Assembly (NCBI RefSeq): GCF_040807025.1
Contig: NC_090943.1
Span: forward strand, 20,551,213 to 20,615,212
DNA from: Struthio camelus
Lineage: Eukaryota > Chordata > Aves > Struthioniformes > Struthionidae
Length of the DNA: 64,000 bases
Direction of reading: 5' to 3'
Numbering within the stretch: the stretch's first letter is position 1; each line of letters begins with the position of its first letter. Both the position numbers and the translations under genes were made by a program. Shown piece after piece: positions 36,291-49,950 of this stretch. Below the pieces are notes generated by a model. It searched no databases. It was not told the origin of the DNA and saw nothing but the letters and a program-made list of their open reading frames with translations.

Positions 36291-38530
36291 CAGTTAATTT
36301 TGAGTGCGCTTCTCACTTGTTACGAGCATTCATGAATAGTATGTTAAGAGCATTCCTTGGATTTCATTTGCTATCTCTGAACTGTAATCCCACTACAACT
36401 TTGACACATATGGACCCACTTTTACAGGCACCATCATGAAGAGGTCTACAGAAAACTTGCTGTGAAATTTGACATCTCTGGCATTTACAGCATGAAACTG
36501 CCAAGGTTTTTAATTTCCCAGATATAATCTTCAGAATAGCAGAAAGGAGGATTTACTTTTCCTTACGCTGAGATTTAAAGAAACCAAAAGAATTTTCCTT
36601 TTATTTCTTTAGAAGAAAGACTCTCTTTCAGAGTAGCAAACACACTTTCATAAGTGTTGCAAAAACCCTCAAGGACCCTGTCTTACATGAAGCCAATGCA
36701 CTCATTTAGTCACATGGTTTAGGGAAGGTCAAGAGGGCAACAGCTGAAAGACTAACAAGTAGTAATTTTCTTGCCCTGTTACTTTGCATTTCTTTTTACA
36801 TCTCGATGTGCAATTTTGTGACGAGCACTCTTCATTATAAACAGCCATCAGCTGTTGAACTTAAAGCATTGTTATGCTTTTTCTTTTGGGGTCTGATCTT
36901 GCAAACATGCAAATGCACGGCAAAAATCTCATTGGAGACAACTGAGAAAAAAAATCAGCTCTGTGATTTTGTGTTTGTTTCTAGCATGTCTCTAAAAGGG
37001 TTGAACTAACATCTATAACCTGTGAATGTTCCAAGTAAAACACTTCCCTGTAATGTTAGAAAATGAATGTTACTTTGCCATCCAACATTTCTTAGCTGCA
37101 CTGTAAATTGGCATAGTATAATATGAGGATGAGGATGCTGCCCTTTGATAACTGAGCTGAGGCTGCACAGAAGCAGCAGAAAGTCTGAATATGGAACAAA
37201 TTCCAAATGTTGATAAAAGAGAACCACACTGCAATCAAAGTTGTATCCTAAACGAACAGCTGTAACAACTAGCACCATTGCACTTGACCTCATTTAGTAT
37301 CCCTTTTATGAGGCAGTACTATAAACAAATATCACACACAGAGTTCTTTCCCTAGAGAACAAACAAGCTAGGAACTAATATGATACACGTGAATAAAGTG
37401 AGAAACAGGAGAGTAATCACTTAAGACCATAACACGGTGTAATTTAAGGCCATAAAACCAGCTGAGAGGGTTATATACACCAGCATGGACTATTACTGCA
37501 CGTTCAACTCTTCTTCACAGAAGACATTCACTCCCTCAGTAACGTTCTACTTTATCTTTATAGATGTAGTATTTTTACTGCAAATCTTACTCATCTGGCA
37601 ACACATTTATCAACATGAAAGATTTACTTTCCTTAGCTGTCAATAACTGCTCCTTTGGCTCTTCAATCATCATTTCCAATGAAAAGCTGATTATAGAGCT
37701 TCTCTGTGTTATGGAGCACTTCTTCAGATATGAATTAAATTCAGTAGTGAAAAATAATTAACTACACAGCATCTTACAAATATGAATGTTAGAAATAGTT
37801 AAATTGTTTATTGATTTCAGTTTCATCTTGTTTCCTGTTGACTTAGAGCATGGATTACAACAAATAACTGGATCCCACCAGTAATGGTAGGCCAAAGTAT
37901 TGGGCAAGAAGATTCTTACAAAGAGCCTTTACATAATAAAAAAGTGAAAGCACTTTTTAACGGCAGTTTAGTGTGTAGAAATCCCAATGAGTAAGCCTCA
38001 GCTGGATGCTGGCATTGCTGACTGCAATTAAACTTCCATCCTGTATGTATGAGTTCCACTGATCCTCCCATGCAATAGCCAAAGCACTTACTATTGAAAT
38101 CTGATTTTATTTTTTTGTACTTAAAGTCAAACTCATTACCTTCCTTTGCTTCCACTTGTTCCTGAGGAAATTCCTCCCTCCTTCCCTGGGCATTCCCCAT
38201 TAAAACGTAATACTTAAAGCTGAAGGGGAGGGGGAGGCTGTCAGCAGATGGAGGTGGTCATGTTCCTTGCAGGCATATGGGGACTTCTGAAGAGGCTGAA
38301 CCCCTTCCCACTGGTGGGACCTGCTTGCTGGCCTGGGCTAAGAGGGACTCCCAGTCAGGGACCATGGATCTGGACAACACAGACATAGTTTTACTGCCAA
38401 TACGAGTGCAAGGAAACATGGATAAAACAGCATAAGCAGGTGCAGTTCCACTGCAGGCAGTGGTGACAGCTAGCACTTTATGGAAGAAGCCAGGCTTAAG
38501 CAACAAATTCTGAAAAGTTTCTCCACCCAC

Positions 38531-38706
38531 CATAGCTTCTTTACAATCTTTTCTTCCTCGTTGAGGTATTTCTGCCTTTCTTGTTCCACCAGGTTGCGCT
38601 GTCGCTGCACAGGATCTTCAAGTCTCTTCACTGTTTCAATCATTTTGCCATTGATTTCCAGCTCTGCTTTCTTCACCATTGCCCTCAGCATCTCCTGGTT
38701 CTGCAG
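38531..38706 (-). CDS. KIAA1217: KIAA1217 exon (coiled coil)
   Basis: A 176-nt exon from LQNQEMLRAMVKKAELEING through MIETVKRLEDPVQRQR and QKYLNEEEKIVKKL, ending TG| so that the next exon's T makes Cys. The acceptor is TTGTGCAACAG and the donor ATG|GTGGGT. It is a heptad-like charged helix. A second AG six bases downstream (CTGCAG) could remove LQ, but keeping it fits the family. Confidence 0.95.
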
Positions 38707-40350
38707 CTGTTGCACAAAAGAAATCAACTTCAATTTTTCCTGCTTGACTGACATCCCTGGCAGCTGAATACACTGCAGAGCTCAGAAATAGGTTGGAATA
38801 AACACAGCCTTGCGGCTAAACAGACTTTCTCCTCTTCTTTCCCACTTTAACTTTACCTCTAAACATTATTTCTTGAAGAAACATTGGGAGTGAAAAAAGC
38901 CCAAATTTGATTAACTTCTAATGTGTATGTCTAACTTCCAGCAGTGAGCTGACAGACAAAAGACGGCTTCAGTACACCACCTTCAGTGCATAACTTCCTC
39001 AGGGATTGCAACTCCTCTGCTCTGCTCAATCCAGCATGTATCAAGTATTAATCATGCCTCACAAGAATGCCAGAAGCTCGACTTCCACTTTGTGCATATC
39101 TCATCTTCCTATGTATTGCACTGTCTATACACGCCTGGTGGAGAATCACACACATTAATGTCAAAGCTGGATTGCAGTGCTGTTCTTGGAAGGGAATATT
39201 TCAATCTCCCAAATAGCAGAGGAAGGACTGTGCCACCCTGTGTAATTTGGTGACGTGCAGCTAGTCTGCAATATATAAATCCCCCTTCCCCACTAAAAAA
39301 ACCCCACCTTTTAAATGTGGTAATTTTCTGAAAAGTAACCATGTAAAATTCACACCTCCTTCTCAAGAGATCTGGTTTTTGTACATACTTAGCCTCATCT
39401 TAGGTGTCTAAAGTATTCAATTTGCTGAATAAAACACAGCTAAGAAAGCAAACTAGACTGTACCCTTTCGTGGGTAGCCCAAGTGCTGCTATGCTCCACA
39501 CTTACACAGGCTGTTTAAGTCTCTTATGCAAACCACAAGATTCAAAGTGAGAAATAGGGCTCCATTTAATCACAACTTTAGGATATAGCCAAGTCGAACA
39601 CAAGTCTGTTAGCCTAGCAGCAATCTCATACTGTAAGACTTCCAAGAACACCTGTATCACCACCAAACTTGCAGCTGTCTTCTAAACACCCAGGCCTAAC
39701 AGTCAAACCTCATTTCACATATGAAGCAAAACCACTGTCTAATAGGAGTAATCACAAAAACTGGGCAACATATAGGACACAGTATAAGGCAACAAGACTT
39801 CTTGCAAAGTTGATTTAGGAGAACTCAGGAGGAATCAGACAAAACAGCCTTTGCCAGGTCATTCTTCCCAGTCTGGGAATTAGAGGAGCAAACTCCAGCT
39901 TCTCCTCCTGGCTCTTCAGTCACTGTGCCTGCCCCTGCCCTCTCCCCCGACACAATGTGATGAGAGGGAGGGCAATACTTCAGTGAAGTGTTCAGGGGTC
40001 TGCACCGTGACAAGCAGGAGGCGTTAGCTCAAAACTCAGCTGAAGATAAGTGTAAGCAGTTAGGAAAAAAAAAGAAGCTAGAAAACATTTAAAACAACAC
40101 AGATTTATCAACCTTGTCAGCTGCTTAATACCAGATTGGATTCTTTTGCAGATAGTGCATTTGTGCATTTTTCCCACTATAGGATTAATATTTGAATTTC
40201 ATAAATTAAAACTCCTTACAGTGGGACCAGCACACCTATTTGAGACACACACATCTCTTTCACTGGGCCATATTTTAAAGACAGAAAACACAAATGAATG
40301 ACTGAGTGAATGAGCATGGAACACTTCATCACAGTTTAGTCACAGCTTTT

Positions 40351-40480
40351 TAAAAAATGGGGAAATTTGACACAGGGAAGTGACTGGGAGAATGTGAAGC
40401 AGCTTGTCTGAGGTCCCTGAGGAGGCCAGTCATGGAGTTAGAATTAAGCCTCAGGTATCCAGGATTTCAGTCCTCTCTGT
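40351..40480 (+). mobile_element. MIR-like SINE relic
   Basis: It shows AAAAATGGGGAAATTTGACA, then CAGCTTGTCTGAGGTCCCTG, then GGAGTTAGAATTAAGCC and CAGGATTTCAGTCC, in MIR order. Confidence 0.6.
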
Positions 40481-42442
40481 TACTTGGCTGGCAACAGCAG
40501 CTCCCAGTAACACCAAAAGTATGGGGGGTAGGGGAGGGAGAGATCAAGAAATAAAAACATAGTCTTTCAATATTTCAAAAAGACGGTATGCTGAGGAGTC
40601 CCAAACACCTATGTTTGCAGTGAGATCTTCACATCTGGGAAATGACTCATCCGCAGAGATGCTTCTGTCATCCCTATGAAAATTCACCCAACACCTGGCC
40701 AATTTTGGGAAACTTGGGTTTGTCCATGCTTGGGGAACGGGAGCAGAAGATGGGAAAGGAAAGACATGGACGGATGCAGAGAGAGCAGAGGAGGAGCCAA
40801 GCAAGAGCAACAATCGTGGGTCCGAGCAGGGCAGAGTTCCCAGCCAAAGGACACCTTAAGGCAGGGTGGGCAGGAGCAGAGGGGAAGAGATGTGGGTGAG
40901 GAAGATGAGGCAGTTTCTGGTCACAGTCACACATTTCCTTCAACAGCCTGGAACTGAACTCGATTCTTACCTTTCTTCTGCCATCAGGTATCAGGTTTGA
41001 AACTCCCTAGCTAAAGGCATAGCCAGGTGCCTGTTACTCCACCACCTCAAGTGGAAGATGGTTTGGGGATCTGCCAGGGCTATTCTGGTTCCGCAGAGCA
41101 GAAGTTTTTGTATTTCAGGTTTGCTTGGAAACAAGCCAAATACACAATCTTGGGCCTTCACACTTAAGAAGAAACTTTGTTAAAACAGTGTTCAAGTTCC
41201 AAAGTCAAGCGCCCAAGGGTTAGGAAATGCAACGCAGGCTTTCCTGTTGCTGCCAAATGACAACTCCTTGCTAGTTAGTGTTAACCTGGTTTATAACTGC
41301 AAGCACCAATCAGACAGAAAGAAAGTGAATATGCTTTTTTAGAGCGCAAGCAGCCTCTCCTACATGTAACACCTCTGGCTCTCATTCTTTTCCTCCTTTT
41401 GCAATCACTGCTCCATCTCTCCCTCACAAGTATCCCAGCATCACCCTGGCACTCCGAGAATAACCTGATAACCTGTTTAGTTCATTTTAAACCAATTATT
41501 ATTTATGAGACAGGTGATTGGAAAAGCAGCTGTCAGTTCACAGCCCTGCTTCTGATCAACAGAAGAGCACAATGAATCCAGCAGCAGCACGTCCCATGCA
41601 GCTGGGAGCAGCTCCCGGGCCTCCCACCTCCCCACACACTGCAGCGCTCATCCACGGGCGGCCACTGCTGCCTGCAGCTCCACATTTCTGTGCAGTACAC
41701 TTAGATAAGTCCTAGAGTTTGTTGCCACACACATATTACATGTAGTCTCACCGGTACTGTAATGCAGTGCAAAATGTATTTGGATTTCTAACTCAAAGTT
41801 ACTCTTGTGAGATTATTCAAATGAGTATCATATACCATTTATGACAGTACTATTATCACATTTTCTATCCTTTCTGCAACACCCATTTCCCTGCAAATAA
41901 TACATTTACTGAAGGAAAAGCGTGCATGCATACACATTCCTAATGCTGAATCTTAATCTTATCTACAAATCTACTTTCCTTTAAAATGTGTTCAATTAAA
42001 GAAAGGCAGGAATAGACAAAAAGTTTCAATGTACAAACAAGTTAATCATGTATGCCATGAACATGTATTGGATGGCTTTTTTTCACACCTGCCCCTAAGG
42101 TTTGGGAAAGCAGAGTGAACTACGCCACTAAATTCATTTTGCACTCCAGTCTTACAACAACGAATGCACACAGAACCCAGGCTGTGTTATGAGAAAAGCT
42201 CGATGCCATCAAGAAACTAGTGGTTCTTGAGTAACTCTGAAAATCCGAGCTCTTAGGGAAGATACTAATGTAGTAGCAATGAGTATCTCTCACTTCTAAC
42301 AAAAGCCATGATGCAAATGTCATTATTTCAAGACTTTCTGGTTAAAAATCAACCACAGGCTGAAACAGTCTAACCTTCTGGTTGTATCTGGTTACATATG
42401 CATTTAACTGATGTGTGAATCAATTCACCTGGATCAATAGTT

Positions 42443-42600
42443 ACAGAATCACAGAATCACACAGAATCACAGAATGGTTGAGGTTGGAAGGGACCTCTGG
42501 AGATCATCTTGTCCAATCCCCTGCTCAAGCAGGGTCCTCTAGAGCATATTGCCCAGGATCGCGTCCAGACGGGTTTTGAATATCTCCAGGGAAGGAGATT
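42443..42600 (-). mobile_element. CR1 LINE 3' end (young type)
   Basis: On + it opens with CAGAATCA tail units and continues GGTTGAGGTTGGAAGGGACC, then CTGCTCAAGCAGGGTCCTCT, stopping within the terminal ORF2 sequence. It is a short 5'-truncated copy. Confidence 0.95.
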
Positions 42601-44069
42601 GTTGCTGGCTATGTCTTAAAAAGAGGATTTTGTCAGCACAGACAAAGCCTACATGAATGAACGGCTATTTTCCATCTTGTGTTTCTCTGATTCTGTTAAG
42701 GAAATGAACAAGAACTTAAAGCGATATCATCCATTCAGAATTGAACCATGGACAGTATTAAATGTATTTTTATATCTTGTTTCTATTTCTTAGTTATCCT
42801 GCCAACTTTTTGCCTGTGCAATCATATTTTTCAGTTCTTTGGGAGTGTTTCTTTCAGTCGTTCACTGTACAAAAAAATTAGGCAAATAGGAACAAACTGC
42901 CTAACTACTCAACAGAAACAGTGAAATTGAAAACTGCAAAGTGCTGTCAAACATACTATGCACACAATCTGGAAAAATATAACAAATATTTTTCTCTTGT
43001 ACTTAGAATCATTTAAAAAAAATGGAGCACAAAATTTTTCCATCATCCAAAGTGTGATATTTTAACAGAATGTCCTCCTTTAGTTTAGAACACTACCTGT
43101 TCCACTCACTGCATTGCAAACTGTGAGCTCTTTTTCAAAATAAATCCATCCATTCAGGAAAGTCACTCTAATGATTGTAATTTATATATAATATAAGGCA
43201 ATCTGCTTTAAACTACAGGTTCTTCATCGCTATCACAAGTTTCCCACTTCCTATTGGCTTGATGCACTGCATCTGGTTTCACCTCTGGAAGAAGAGAAGG
43301 GAGGCCAACGAGATTTAACGAGCATGCTCTGGATATGCCCTTTTTTCCTTTTCATGACTTCCTTGGCAGTACTGATTTGCGCAGATGGTGCAAGTTTCTT
43401 CACCCCTGTGTGACATAACGCCTATTAAGATAGAAAGTGGGTCTACCACCCTGGGCAGGGCCATGGAGACAGGCTGCAGCTGGGGCAACACCAGCTCTGG
43501 GACGAGTGTGCCCTGCGAGGGTGACATGTTTGCTGGATCCAGCCCCGTGCTGCTGCTCCCTCCTGCCTTGCAAGGCCTCAAGCACCCTCTGATGTCTCCT
43601 TATCACCTCGAACTGAGCACAGGACCTGTCACCACATCTTCTGCCTCAGCCACAGCTTCTTTGCCCTGATATTTATTCCACCCGTCAGCTCCTTTGCCCT
43701 GTTGCTGGTTCATAACTCACTTTCCTCTAATCAAGGAAGCAAAGGCAAAACATGATCTGGATTCTCACCATATTATGTGCTCTGAAATTCACCAGCAAGT
43801 CAAAGGAGATTGATATATCCAGTACTGTTCCTGAATTCAAAACCTCCCCTGTAGTAATAGCAGTAGCTGCAGCCCTACAATAACATTTGATGTCACTTTC
43901 GAGGCCAGGAGGACTGGCAGAATATTGAAATTTCCCCTGCTATCCACGTTTCCTCACAAGAAATTTCTTTATCTCTTCTTACATCTTCTGAGACAATGCA
44001 CAATGCTCTTCAGTTTCCAATTACATGAAGGGCTGAAGAACTATACAGCTGCATAGAGTTATTTTCACA

Positions 44070-46069
44070 GTGCGCAAGATGCGCAGTATATATTGGATGG
44101 AACTCCTGGCAAAACTCCAGCAGAAGAAGGAAGTACACAGAATGTGGAAAAGGGGACAGGCCACTTGGGAGGAATACAGGGACGTTGTCAGAGTCTGCAG
44201 GGATGCCACAAGGAAGGCTAAGGCCCAGTTGGAATTAAATCTGGCAAGGGATGTCAAGGACAACAAGAAGGGCTTCTTCAAATACATCAAGAGCAAAAGG
44301 AAGACTAGGGAAAACGTGGGCCCGCTGCTGAATGGGGTGGGTGCCCTGGTGACAAAGGATACAGAGAAGGCAGAGTTGCTGAATGCCGCCTTTGCTTCAG
44401 TCCTTACTGCTAAGGCCAGTCCTCAGGAGTTCCAGACCCTGAGGACAAGAGAGGAAGTCTGGAGAAAGGAAGACTCTCCCTTGGTCGAGGACGATCGGGT
44501 TAGAGATCATTTGTGCAAACCTGACATCCACAAATCCATGGGCCTCGATGGGATGCACCCATGAGCGCTGAGGGAGCTGGCGGATGTTATTGCTAGGCCA
44601 CTCTGCATCATCTTTGAAAGGTCCTGGAGAGCAGGAGAGGTGCCTGAGGGCTGGCAGTAAGCCAACGTCACTCCAGCCTTCCAAAAGGGCAAGAAGGAGG
44701 AGCCAGGAAACTCCAGGCCTGTCAGCCTCACCTCCATCCCTGGAAAGGTGATGGAACAGCTCCTCCTGGAGGTCCTCACTAAGCATGTGGAGGACAAGAA
44801 GGTGATCAGGAGTCGTCAGCACGGATTCACCGAAGGGAAATCATGGTTGACCAGCCTGATAGCCTTCTCTGATGGGATGACTGGCTGGGTAGGTGAGGGC
44901 AGAGCAGTGGATGTTGTCTCCCTGGACTTCAGCAAGGCTTTGGACACTGTCTCCCATCACATCCTCCTAGGTAAGCTCAGGAAGTGTGGATTGGATGAGT
45001 GGACAGTGAGGTGGATTGAGAACTGGCTGGATGGCAGAGCTCAGAGGGTTGTGGTCAGTGGTGCAAAGTCTAGTTGGAGGCCTGTAGCTAGCGATGTCCC
45101 CCAGGGGTCAGTACTGGGTCCAGTCTTGCTCAGCGGATTCATCGATGACCTGGAGGAAGGCACAGAGTGTACCCTCAGCAAGTGTGCTGATGAGACAAAA
45201 CTGGGAGGAGTGGCTGACACACCAGAAGGCTGTGCTGCCATTCAGAGGGACCTGGACAGGCTGGGGAGCTGGGCGGAGAGGAACCTCCTGAAGTTCAACA
45301 AAGGCAAGTGCCGGGTCCTGCACTTAGGGAGGAATAACCCCATGCAGCAGTACAGGTTGGGGGCTGACCTGCTGGAAAGCAGCTCTGCGGAGAAGGACCT
45401 GGGAGTCCTGGTGAGCAACAAGTTGACCGTGAGCCAGCAGTGTGCCCTTGTGGCCAAGAAGGACAATGGGATCCTGGGGTGCATTAGGCAGAGCACTGCC
45501 AGCAGATTCAGGGAGGTGATCCTGCCCCTCTACTCTGCCCTGGTGAGGCCTCCCCTGGAGTACTGTGTCCAGTTCTGGTCTCCCCAGTACAAGAGAGACA
45601 TGGAGCTCCTGGAGTGAGTCCAGCGGAGGGCTACAAAGACGATGAGGGGACTAGAGCCTCTCTCCTATGAGAGAAAGAAAGGCTGTTCAGCCTGGAGAAG
45701 AGAAGACTGAGAGGCGATCTGATCAATGTGTACAAGTATCTGAAGGGGGGGTGTCAAGAGGATGGGGCCAGACTCTTCTCCGTGGCACCAGCCCCACGAC
45801 AGGACAAGAGGCAACGGGCAAAACTGAACCACAGGAAGTTCCATCTGAACATGAGGAAAAACTTCTTTCCAGTGAGGGTGACAGAGCACTGGACCAGGCT
45901 GCCCAGAGAGGTTGTGGAGTCTCCTTCGCTGGAGGTATTCAAAACCTGCCTGGATGCAATCCTGGCCAATATGCTCTAGAGGACCCTGCTTGAGCAGGGG
46001 TGTTGGCCAAGATGATCTCCAGAGGTCCCTTCCAACCTCAACCATTCTGTGATTCTGTGATTCTGTGAT
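44070..46069 (+). mobile_element. CR1 LINE, about 2.0 kb ORF2 and 3' end, inactive
   Basis: It encodes the linker and reverse transcriptase of CR1 on +. Visible pieces are GQATWEEYRDVVRVCRDATR, then DIHKSMGLDGMHP, the palm segment [29 protein letters not shown], and the FADD-box position reading CADETKLGG. It ends with ATTCTGTG repeats at 46069. Three in-frame stops are visible (TGA at 44565, TAA at 44658, TGA at 45615) plus a frame change near 45675. The catalytic Asp-Asp pair is altered to Asp-Glu, so the copy is dead. The 5' boundary is approximate. It lies antisense in a KIAA1217 intron. Confidence 0.95.
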
Positions 46070-46767
46070 ATTTACATATATAGCACGAATGTATGTCCCA
46101 ATGGAACATTTTGGTCAGCAGTTAATCGTTCTTGTTGTTTCTTTTGGGTTTGGAGGTGCTGGTGTTTTAGGAAGGCACAGGTAAGATGTAAGTATGGCAA
46201 CCACAAACCTCTGCAATAACAACTGAAACCAACCTTTTGCCTTGCTGCTTGAGTTGACTATTTTTCTGAATTCTCTAAATATGTGATTTGCAAACTCTGG
46301 CTTAATGCATAGTAACTGAACCTCAGCTACATTCGGGTTTCCTGACATCAAAAAGTTGTTTATTCAAGAACATAACAACTGTATGGAGCAGGGACATGGC
46401 TCTTCAAAAATGTTTATATAGCACATAGCATAACAGGGTCCAAACTGTAACCACAGACTTGATATTACTGTAATATAAATATTGCTTTAATGTCTTGAGT
46501 AATCAAATAAAGCTAGAAATTAAGTTATATCTCCAGATCTAAGCAGCAGTAGCTAAAGTGGGTTACTTCTCACACCTCTAGGACTATGCAAGTGCCCTTA
46601 TCCTAGAGCAGCATACACTTTTATGTCTGTGATAATTGGGTCTTCCCTCTTCTACATAGCTCTGCTTCTTAAAATCAGTCATCTACTGAAGGTAAGAGAG
46701 GAGAGACAGATAGAGAAAGGGCGTTTGCAGATGACTCACTTCCCCATCATTACCCAGCTAAGCGTAC

Positions 46768-46928
46768 CTGTAGCTGCTTCATCTGGTGCAGCTGCAGGCG
46801 CAGGTCAGACACGTTGCGTTTCATGCCGTGGAGGCTGAGCTGCATGGCTGGGGCTCCTGCGAGGTGTGGGCTGGCGGCTGCATCCACGCTCCCGAGCCCT
46901 GTCTTCCCCCCACATGTGGGAGCAGCAC
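46768..46928 (-). CDS. KIAA1217: KIAA1217 exon (161 nt)
   Basis: Two bases complete a Gly codon, then it reads AAPTCGGKTGLGSVDAAASP and MQLSLHGMKRNVSDLRLQLH, ending QMKQLQ at CAG|GTACGC. The acceptor is TTCCTTGCAG. The second half starts the long coiled coil continued in the next exon. Confidence 0.93.
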
Positions 46929-49860
46929 CTGCAAGGAAGCAGAAGCACAGGTCCAGCTCACTGCAGGCAAGGTGCACACGCCACCCTTCCTCTCTCCACT
47001 CGGCCCACATGTATTTCACACAGACGGGCAAAAGAGAACATTACAGCTGCCAGCACTGGGTATCAACAGGGGATACTCATCTCGTTACTCAGTATGATCT
47101 TGTCGGGGGGACCTTACAATACGGGATCATATCTGTGCTGTAACCTCAAACATACCAGAACACTGTGTTACCACAGGACTGCTTCCTACCACATGTGGTA
47201 GAGATGGAAAAATGAGCTATAACTGCACATTACACAAAACAGCAGACAAATCAAATTGGCCCTGAAATTAGCTTTGGGATTGCCCTCCCAGGAGCCATCT
47301 GAGAGCAAGTTAATGCAAATTCACAGGACTCCTGAACTGCCTATTTGCTGATTAATCATCACTGGAGAGATTCAGTCAAGCTGCCAACCGTGGGGAAAAG
47401 GTTTCTATGGAGCATCTTGTTTTGCTGCTCAGGGTCTATTTCAATATTTCTACCAAATGTCTCCAACAGCTACTGCTGAAAAGGTATAAAAAACAGGAGA
47501 AGAGAAAAGAACTGCTTTCCAGATGCATCCCATCCACCCACCCACCCTTTATTTAAGCTGTCATTTATTCAGGACTGCGTTTAAAAGGAAATAAGCATAA
47601 GACAAGGAAGTGAGTGGAGTCACACTCTGAAAATAACCTTTGGTGTAATCCCAAGACTTTCTTCATTAAAAATGCTGTTCTCCTACACAGCATCAGCGTC
47701 AGGTTTATTCTTCTCATAGTCTCAAGTAGCTTGGAAGAAGCTTTATTCACAGAATACAATCAAATCCCAGCTCAGCAGCTAATAATTGTGTTACAGGTGC
47801 CTCTTGGCAATTAGCATTTACACACCCATATCCTTTGCTGTCTTTAGTCTAATGTGTCCTTTCCCCCTGCAACCCCCACCTCCAACAGGCAAAACTACAG
47901 ATTGTCAGTAGGACAAACTTCAGTTTCTAAGTCTAGATCTACATAGCCCTGAATACCCCCTTGATCAGCATGACATACACCCTGTCACCAGGCTTAGAGG
48001 ACAGTATGGCTTCAGCTCCCCAAACTATTGCATTCTATCATCCAATTTCACTTTCTTCCTCCTCTATGTATAGAACCAAAAATCTGAGGAAACATAGTAA
48101 CTCATAAATGGATGTGTACAGGCACTTTGATGGTCATGTGCTCCCACAAGCATACACTCTATCAAGTTCAATGAAATCACCCCAAAAGTGGACTTGCAAA
48201 CTTTTCTTTGCCTGCTGGAGGTAGCTTTGCTAGCTGGAGGTAGCACAGGAATGTGCATGACACATTTTTCTCACTGGAATGAGTATGCACCTAAGTGTAC
48301 TGGATTTTACCCTACAGACTCATCCTTGGTTGTCTAGTCAACCAGCGAAGTACCTAAATATGTCTGAGAAAGTACAGCTTAGCACAACAACAAATTGTTA
48401 TTCCTTTCCCAACGGTGTAGATTCCTCAAACATAGTAGCATTTGCAAAATTCATCCAGGGAGAAACATTTTAAAAGGAGGGGAACTATTTTGTTTTTTTT
48501 TTCATGCTGGGCTGTTTTTATTTCAAAATAGGCTGAAAGGTTTCTGAAGAATCATGTTTCTCACTTTACCAAAATTTGCAATTCCTATCAGTGAAAGCGC
48601 AAGCCCTTCCAGCTGCACCCACGCTGCACACTGTACATACTCCACGCCATGAACTTCCGGAGACAAGCACAAACAAAAGGCTGCTCTAAGCCGCTGCTTG
48701 CTGCTGTAATGCTATACACTACCTAAACACGCTCCAGCTAGATCTGCGCGGTGCTTCAACAACGGCACTTTTCATTTCACTGCTGACCAAGCTGCTGCAC
48801 ATTTTTGCTATACTTCAGTATCATTCAATACTCTCTTGACTTTCAAAGAGCTGCTTAACAGAAAGCAACACTCAAGAAGTAAGCAGTCCTTGTTCACTGC
48901 CATTCTGTACCCACTATGTGCTTCAGTATAATATATGCCAATACTTATCTGTCTGTATGTGTGCTACAGGTTTCTCTACGGTCAGGCATCTCATTGTTTC
49001 CCTCCCACGTGCTATTTTTTGCATTTGTTTTTAAAGGAAGGGTATTTAGTTCATAAACCCTACAGACAGAATCCACCAGAGAGTCTGAAAAATGTGGAAA
49101 AGCCTCCAACAGTTCTGATTCTTAGCCACAAATCTGGACTACTTTTGAAAGCACTTCTACCTTTCTGCTATTCTTTGCCTCAAGCAAGAGCTCCAAAACC
49201 TCAGCCCCCAACCCCGTGATTACGCAGCCAAGGTATGTTCAATTCCTTGCAGCCTCTCCTCCCCATGCTGGACCCCAGTCAATTCACATATTTTCTCAGG
49301 AAGGGGTGCCTGCTTCCCTTATCCTCTAGATGGACTGTGATCTGCTTCTGTAAACAATAAACGTCCCCTCCTCCCTACAAACCAGTCCTCCTCCTCCTCT
49401 GCTACCTTAGCCACCTCAACGTACTGTCACCTACCAGGATGTCCCCACTGTAGCCTCTGAAGCATGACAAGGGACTACCAAGGGCACGAAGCACAGCCAC
49501 AGACACTCAGTGAGCATGGGAGCACAGAAAGGATCAGCAGTTGATTTCTCTGAGATTCACATTTTCATCAAAAAGGAATAAAAGAGCAGCTGAATGAGGG
49601 ACTGCTTTATCTAGGGAGTATAGCTCTCCCTTGGAAATAGGCCCAGGCTGTAGCTTTGTGATTAGATGTACAGCCAGATGGATTTAAGGGAAAGAAACTG
49701 TGTTGGCTGTGGAAGTGGTCTGCTGAAGAAACCCTTGCTGGAGCTAGGTAAGGGGGCTGGAGCGCAAAAAACCCCTCACAATTTCATAACATTCTGGATG
49801 CACAGCAAATGCCAAATTTTTTTACAAAGGTTAATGAACTAAGCTGCAAAGTATCTCAAT

Positions 49861-49950
49861 TTTTCAAGCAGTGAGGCGACTGAGGCACAGAAAGATGAAA
49901 TGTTTCTTATTTGCCCAAGCTCAGGAAAGTAAGTCATAACATTTCCACTC
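49861..49950 (+). mobile_element. MIR-like SINE relic
   Basis: GAGGCGACTGAGGCACAGAA then TTATTTGCCCAAGCTCAGG follow MIR order. Short and eroded. Confidence 0.55.

Larger units (their letters stand above)
31811..38530 (-). other. KIAA1217: KIAA1217 intron (6.7 kb)
   Basis: It holds a G9 run (32538-32546), an A/T-rich repeat patch (33088-33131), a 19-bp tandem duplication (33351-33388), an old CR1 copy on + (about 34190-35720) and a short GATAGAAAAA repeat (36244-36290). I see nothing identifiable in 36290-38530. Confidence 0.75.
38707..46767 (-). other. KIAA1217: KIAA1217 intron (8.1 kb)
   Basis: It holds a MIR-like relic (40351-40480), a CR1 3' end on - (42443-42600) and a long CR1 on + (44070-46069). 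The rest, including a GC-richer stretch near 43400-43650 and 40690-40900, shows nothing I can identify. Confidence 0.75.

Noticed and set aside
44070..45617. Long open frames of 164 and 289 codons on +
   Set aside because: They are pieces of a CR1 reverse transcriptase with stops between them, not a host gene.
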